From the NCBI GenBank assembly GCA_036346395.1, contig CM070599.1, positions 28,201,232-28,265,231 of the forward strand: a stretch of DNA of 64,000 nt, read 5' to 3'. This DNA comes from Hsuehochloa calcarea. Taxonomy: Eukaryota; Streptophyta; Magnoliopsida; Poales; Poaceae. Position numbers and translations under genes: made by a program. Every line of letters begins with the position of its first letter. The first letter of the stretch is position 1. Below, one piece after another: positions 58,391 through 64,000 of this stretch. The notes under the pieces were generated by a model. It was not told the origin of the DNA, searched no databases, and worked only from the letters and a program-made list of their open reading frames with translations.

Positions 58391-60500
58391 TGTCGAGACC
58401 CAAATATGCAAATTTGGACCCTCTGTGTATTCTGCACTAGTCCAGGATCACGCTAGTGCACACAGTGTCAACATCGATGAAATACCACATCCATACAACG
58501 AATATAAGAATAAACGAGTACCTTTAAATAACAAATAATCATTGGGACCTTACGATACGAGTTTTACATTTATTAAGCCATGCAAGGTCGACAATAAAGA
58601 AATAAAGCTGCGTGAAACGAAATAAACTCGGTGGCTCCCATCAATTTACCACAGCAACCGATGGGATCAAGACCCTAACGATCAACCTTCGAGAACTCCT
58701 CTTCAAAAGCAGGCGACGACTCCTCCACTTCTGTTGATTTGTTTAGCAAGAGTGAGTACACACCGTACTCGCAAGTCATACCACATAATGCAATTTATAG
58801 ATGATGGTTTATTCCAAAGGAATGGCTTCTGTGGTTATTTTGCAGAAATGCAACATTTGCAATTGAATACAAATAATAGATTGAAAGCATAATTCAAAAC
58901 AAATAGACAATAATAAGTTAACAATTGATTTCACAAAGGACACACAGTCTAATCAAGTTATTCACACAGCTGCACAAGTTACCTCACACAGCTGACCCTT
59001 CCCAATTGTTTTTGTGAAAATCTACCCCTCGTGTGAAATTCCCGAGCATGTCCATAACCGAGGACGCGGCTATTCGAATAGTTTGGTTTAAACACTCTGC
59101 AGAGGCTGTACACTTTACCCACACGATACAATCAATGGGGCCAGCACTGATCATAACAAAACCTTTCAGAGACTTCATCTCAAACAATGACACTCCCGAT
59201 GTGCTTTTCCTGCCGTCCAATTTGTTCAGATAGCCCTTGGAACGACACACACCGTTGGATCTGAAAACGGCGAACCGCTCATAGATGTGACCCAAACACA
59301 GCGGTACACACCTCCAGCCTATCACACAGTTTAAATACAACCTGAGTTGTCAATGTCAAGACTCCATAACTTACTAAGTCAGGCCCAGCCCATACTAGGC
59401 ATGTGGTCGTACAGTAAGGCCCAGTTCAATGGCGCACAAAGTTAAGTCCTTAGTTGACCAAGGCAAGACTTCCAGTTTTACCCAAATCACAAAGTTTATA
59501 TCACACAGCTCCACCATTCACACAGATCCACCACTTGCCTCAGTCTAAATCTTTTCCCACCCTGTTGATTAAGTGCAACACATGCCATCAACGAGCAACA
59601 GCACACAGCACACACAGTTTCATCACACAGTTCCATAATCACTTAGTCAATTTTATAATTGCAACTCTCACATGAAATGATGACTCGTGGCATGGCTAAG
59701 CAGTCTAATCGTATCTAACCAACCCACGTTGGTGCTACGATAATACCAACTAATAATGAACCAACCTAGGGTGACAAAAGATCATGGTATACAATAGACA
59801 AGGTGGCATAACAATCTGGATTAATAACTATCCCAAAAGCATTTAAATAAATACTTGAAATAGAATGCAATACATTGAAACAAAGTATTTTGAAAACTGG
59901 GTTCAAAATGATCAAAGGTATAACTTGCCTTGGAATAGCTCAAAGTACTGGTCTTGATCTTGAGGTGCCCCTTCTTCTGTAAAATTCCCCGAAGTATCGA
60001 CGTCTACTCGTAAATGAGACAAAAGAAACACAAATAAATAAATAACAGAGGCAAAACAACTCCAAAAATTCAAATAAAATTCACCATTAAATAGATCTTA
60101 ATTTTATATGAATTTACAAATTTGAATGGGCTCAATCGGAGTTCGGATGCAAAAGATATGGGCTTTGGAAGATTTGAAAAATCAAATAAACCCTAATTTG
60201 GATTTTATTGAATTTCCCGAATTATTTTTATAAAGGAAAATCGAATTATTGCGCAATGCTTGCGTCAGCCGAGAATTTTTGAAAAAAGAAATATTTTTAA
60301 AACCGTCTTCGACGGTGGGACCCATCGTCGGTGGCTCAACCACTGTGAATCGGGTTCACCGAGCCACGGAAGATTTGGCCCGGTGGATCGAGCCACGCGC
60401 TACCGATGTGGCGCCACGCAGTGACACGCCAAAGATCGAGGATGAGGTGGTCGACACGTGATGACCACCGACGAAGGGTTCGTTGACTCGGATGTTCACG
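58391..60500 (-). mobile_element. Third TGACA-family LTR, reversed
   Basis: Starts TGTCGAGACCCAAATATGCA and continues CTCTGTG, GCACTAGTCCAGGATCACG and CTAGTGCACACAGTG, matching in order the inverted end of the 45131-45928 and 27450-32158 LTRs. It interrupts the gypsy RT. The other end is not resolved; AT-rich and GC-rich LTR-like sequence runs to about 60500. Confidence 0.65.
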
Positions 60501-60542
60501 CCACATGACCGGAAACTCAAAATGGTTCACCTCTTTCACGCG

Positions 60543-61745
60543 GCAACAGTGATGACTTCATCACTTTTGGAGATGATACACAAGGGCTAATTGAAGGAAC
60601 AGGATCAATTAGGGTAAACAACAAATTCATTCTAAAAGATGTCGCTCTTGTGGACAAGCTCGGGTATAATCTCCTTTCGTATCTCGACTTCTTGATGATG
60701 GCTATGAGACTGCTTTTTAAGAAAAATGCTTGTCGTGTGCTTGATTCTCTTTGGTGAGCTTGTGTTTGGAATCTCTAGAGTTGGTAGAATTTTTGAGCCG
60801 ACTTTTCGTAATCTCTTCGGATCTCTTAAATGTTTGCTTACATCTTCTTTCGATTTTTGGCTTTGGCATCGACGTTTGGGGCACATTGGTTTTGATCATT
60901 TGACGCGAAGTTAGCAACCTTGATCTCATGAGAGGTTTGCCTAAGCTCAAAGTTGTCAAAGATGTCAGTATGTGCACCTTGTAGGCATGGCAAACAAGTT
61001 GCCGCCACACCCTTCTCGTGACTATGGTTATGGTAGCGGACGGGGCAGACAGCTTGCTTCATATGGATACTTGTTGGTCTGCTAGAGTCCGATCGATCGG
61101 TGGAAAATGGTATATTCTTGTCATAGTCGATGATCTTTCTAGATATACTTGGGTGTTCTTTCTTACTTCAAAGGATGAAGCTTTTGGTTATTTTCATGAT
61201 CTTGTTCTTCGTTTGGCTTCTGAGCTTCCTGGTGTCTTGAGAGCGATTCGCAGTGATAATGGCACGGAGTTCAAAAATGCTTCTTTGCTTCTTTTTGTCT
61301 TTGGCGTGGTATTGAGCATCGTTCTCCTCCACACGTTCCTCAACAAAATGGCGTGGTGGAAAGGAAGAATAGGACCTTGGTCGAAATGGCTAGGACGATG
61401 CTAGATGAGTATAGCACACCTAGGAGATTTTGGGCGAAGCTATTGCTCTCGCTTGCCATATTGCCAATCGTGTCTTTTTGAGACCTTCTTTAGGCAAGAC
61501 TCCTTATGAGCTTCGCTTTGGTAGAAAACCCTCTGCTTCGCATTTTCGAGTTTTTGGATCAAAATGTTTTATTCTTAAGACAGCAATTTAGATAAATTTG
61601 AATCAAGAACTTTTGATGGGGTATTTTGGGTTATCCTGCTCATTCGAGGGGTTTTCGAGTTTTTAATCTCGAGACTAACATTATTCAGAGACTTGTAATG
61701 TCACTTTTGATGAGACTAGCCCCGAGCTAGATCAATTGCTCTGAG
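60543..61745 (+). mobile_element. Ty1-copia internal fragment (protease to integrase)
   Basis: Plus strand: GTGSIRVNNKFILKDVALVD (60598-60660), then a broken GAG-pre-integrase part (FWLWHRRLGHIGFDHLTR, 60855-60910). Integrase follows in 61060-61550 (RSIGGKWYILVIVDDLSRYT, LRAIRSDNGTEFKNAS, EMARTMLDEYSTPRRFWA, LGKTPYELRFGRKPS) in several frames. No LTRs, no RT. Confidence 0.82.
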
Positions 61746-62815
61746 ATGATTTACAGTGACAGAGAGTATTTTTGTGGAGGAAGATGAGGACAAGCTAATG
61801 TCATTCCTCATCTGCTGCTGCAAGCGCCCATATTGATACAAGAACACGCCACGTCTACTTCACCTTCATTGAGGCTCTGCACGCATCATCATCATCGCAG
61901 ATACTGCGGAGGTCGAAGAAACGACATCTCACCCGGCGCTCCACTTCAGCATTCAGAGACAAAGATCCTCGGAATGATAATAGGTAATCTACATGAGCGA
62001 GTCACTGCCTGTATAATGATCCAAATCTCTACTCTCATTCGGCTTTTGTTGCTTCTTTTGAACCCCGCGATATATCACATGCTTTATCTCCGGTCATATG
62101 GCGAGAACAACCGAGTCTACAATCCGGACCTTTCCTTCCCAAATGGCGACCTCGAGTCAAACAGAGTAAAGTCTCAAATCTCGGGTGAATCAACAAAGAT
62201 TTTGGCACCTAATCTTGAGTAACACGGCGAATGATGAAGTAGTCAAGCAAGACCGACCTCTATCTACCCTACGCTCTCGTCACTCAACAAGTCAAAGATC
62301 TCACTGTTCTTTGGATCCGATCGCTATGGAAGAGCGAGTCGAAGTGCCAAGAATATGTCGATCTCGCCATGAGTAGCTATCTCGAAGGAAAAACGAGATC
62401 TACCTCGGGGCGGCGGAGAGTTACGACCAAAGGGAGCATGAGGACGAAACTCGTAAAACTCGAAAAACCAAGTCCTCGATCTTGCCCAAAATCATCGATG
62501 GAACAAACCTTGACCTCGTGTTGGTCTTAGGTGCACTCAAGATCCGGGGTGACACGAATGTGCCTAAGAAACTCAACACGGTCTCTACGTGCGATCTTGG
62601 CGCTACCAAGCAATGATCAACTAAATGTCCATTTTTCCGATGAAGGTGCAATGATACTTCGCCTTACGAGGTCAAGCCGCAGTGAAATCACCTTGTTGTC
62701 GAAATCCTTTGAACAAAACCCACCGACTTAAAATTTACTTTCTCGCCCCGGCTTAGTTTTGATCACACCAGTGCTATGGTTTTGAGCACGACGGTGGATG
62801 CTTCCTCATATCCTC
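61746..62815. other. Decayed retroelement-like sequence, not assigned
   Basis: Short frames on both strands, none with a motif I can name. By position it probably continues the copia or another element. Confidence 0.4.
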
Positions 62816-62819
62816 CCGG

Positions 62820-64000
62820 ATATCATATCCTAGACCACGATTAAATCTGCAAATTTTAGATTTGTCTAGAATGAGATTGAGCTTCTTCTTGCCTCCTACA
62901 AACCTCTCGAGAGTGTTCATAAGATACCGACACTCCGAAAAGAGAGGTGCAAGAAGAGCAGGGGAAGAAGGGACAGCAGAAGGTAAGGGAGCGTAAGAAG
63001 AACCAACAACGAGAGGAAAGATTGGCTTGTGCACGCACGGTGACTTTGGGGAAACGATCCCCTCTCGCTAATGATTGGTTCACGTTGCTAGGCGTCTCTA
63101 CCAAACCCTTAGACTTCTTCCCAAAGACACACAATACAAGCAGATGATTGTGTCTCTAGAAGGTCCTTAGTTAGCTTCACACATTTTTCATCCAAAGCAA
63201 TCAAATCACATTTTAGTTTATTACATTGCTTGCATGGTGAGCTAACAAGGTCCTTAGAAGCATCTTGAGCCAATTTGTTATTGTGATCAATCATTTCTTG
63301 GCGCTTAGAATCTGATTCTAGTTCAAAGCAGCTAACTTAGGACAGCTTTAAACAAGAAACAACGAGGCTCTAGTAGCGCAGCCTTGAAATTCAAACAATT
63401 TTGTGATCCGCCTGCTTTAGGTTCATCTTGAGATTATTACAATTTTCACAAGTTTGAGCAGATCAAGCAACATGGTATAAAGACCTCTAAACGAATTGTC
63501 CTTAACCTCACATGAGGTGCAAGCGGTAGCCTCAACAAGAGTGGATGAAGGAGGTGCTACCCTACTCATCTCTAATTCAAAGAAGAAGGCTAATGTTCTC
63601 TACCTTAATCATGTCAAGTTCAGAGGACACACTATCATGTAAGGTCCTTAGTTTATCCATATCATTAATCAAAGCACAAAGATGTGTCACATTCATCACG
63701 GGAGGGAGCGGATGTAAGTAAAGTAAGCTCCGTGATAGTCTAGCTACTTCCTTCTCCAACCCAAAGACACTTAGCCCTAGACTTAGCATGGAATCTACCT
63801 AGCTTAAGAAAAGCATCATTGTCGGGTCGTAAGTGGGACTAACCTCGCTTGAGTCGGAGTACACTCATTGTCGCTCGATTCGCCCGAGGGCCATGAAGCA
63901 CATGCCGAGAAGTTGCGTCGTCCTTGGGATCATGATCGTCCTTCCCATCATCGTCACTCCACCCCTCCACCTCGTTGGTGTCCAGTTCGTCGAGGCGGTG
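62820..64000 (-). mobile_element. Ty1-copia gag/pol-start fragment, reversed
   Basis: Minus-strand pieces run inward from the window end: an acidic stretch near 63900-64000, DMDKLRTLHDSVSSELDMIK (63577-63789), SSPCKQCNKLKCDLIALDEK (63109-63294), and LILDKSKICRFNRGLGYD (62774-63034). These are the coiled, Cys-bearing gag tail and following linker seen in long grass copia polyproteins. Stops and frame changes are frequent, and the element continues past the window. Confidence 0.65.

Overview
The window looks like nuclear DNA of a grass, possibly from the rice tribe; this rests on gene structure and transposon types, not on a search. Host genes have GT-AG introns, grass-style protein sequence and TATA promoters. 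They sit in a dense layer of plant LTR retrotransposons, hAT elements, Stowaway and Harbinger-like MITEs and LINE debris. Only two host genes look intact, and both are on the minus strand.

Layout. 304-3600: a broken multi-exon copy of plastid phosphoribosylglycinamide formyltransferase (purine synthesis). Its first exon is split by a 1.5 kb hAT element. 3640-9100: LTR pieces, a GC-rich block, an internally deleted hAT transposase and another LTR. 11029-12477: an intronless GRAS transcription regulator of the NSP2/SCL26-like type, with a TATA box and an N-terminal EAR-type motif. 13345-13690: the 3' end of a LINE.

17043-51188: one 34 kb gene for a DExH-box RNA helicase of the DHX29/DExH7 type, which I rebuilt as 33 exons (about 1432 residues). 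Every helicase motif is intact and exon phases agree throughout, except at the last intron. Its introns hold two Ty1-copia elements, two LTRs of an unusual family (one of them 4.7 kb), one Harbinger-like and two Stowaway MITEs, and a cluster of CCGG-rich hAT elements. Most of the hAT copies keep 8 bp target duplications, and one is nested inside a larger member. A foldback element lies just upstream of the gene's start.

51690-64000: almost all retrotransposon ruins. These are a copia LTR/leader, a Ty3-gypsy element with LTR, primer site, gag, protease and part of reverse transcriptase, a third copy of the unusual LTR family cutting into it, and two opposed copia fragments.

The two intact genes have no evident pathway link. 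I saw no CRISPR, operon or prokaryote-like system. The most interesting material is the helicase gene's tolerance of intronic transposons, the active-looking hAT family, the giant solo LTR and the hAT-split purine gene. Coordinates of helicase exons and duplication-bounded elements are tight; other transposon edges are approximate.
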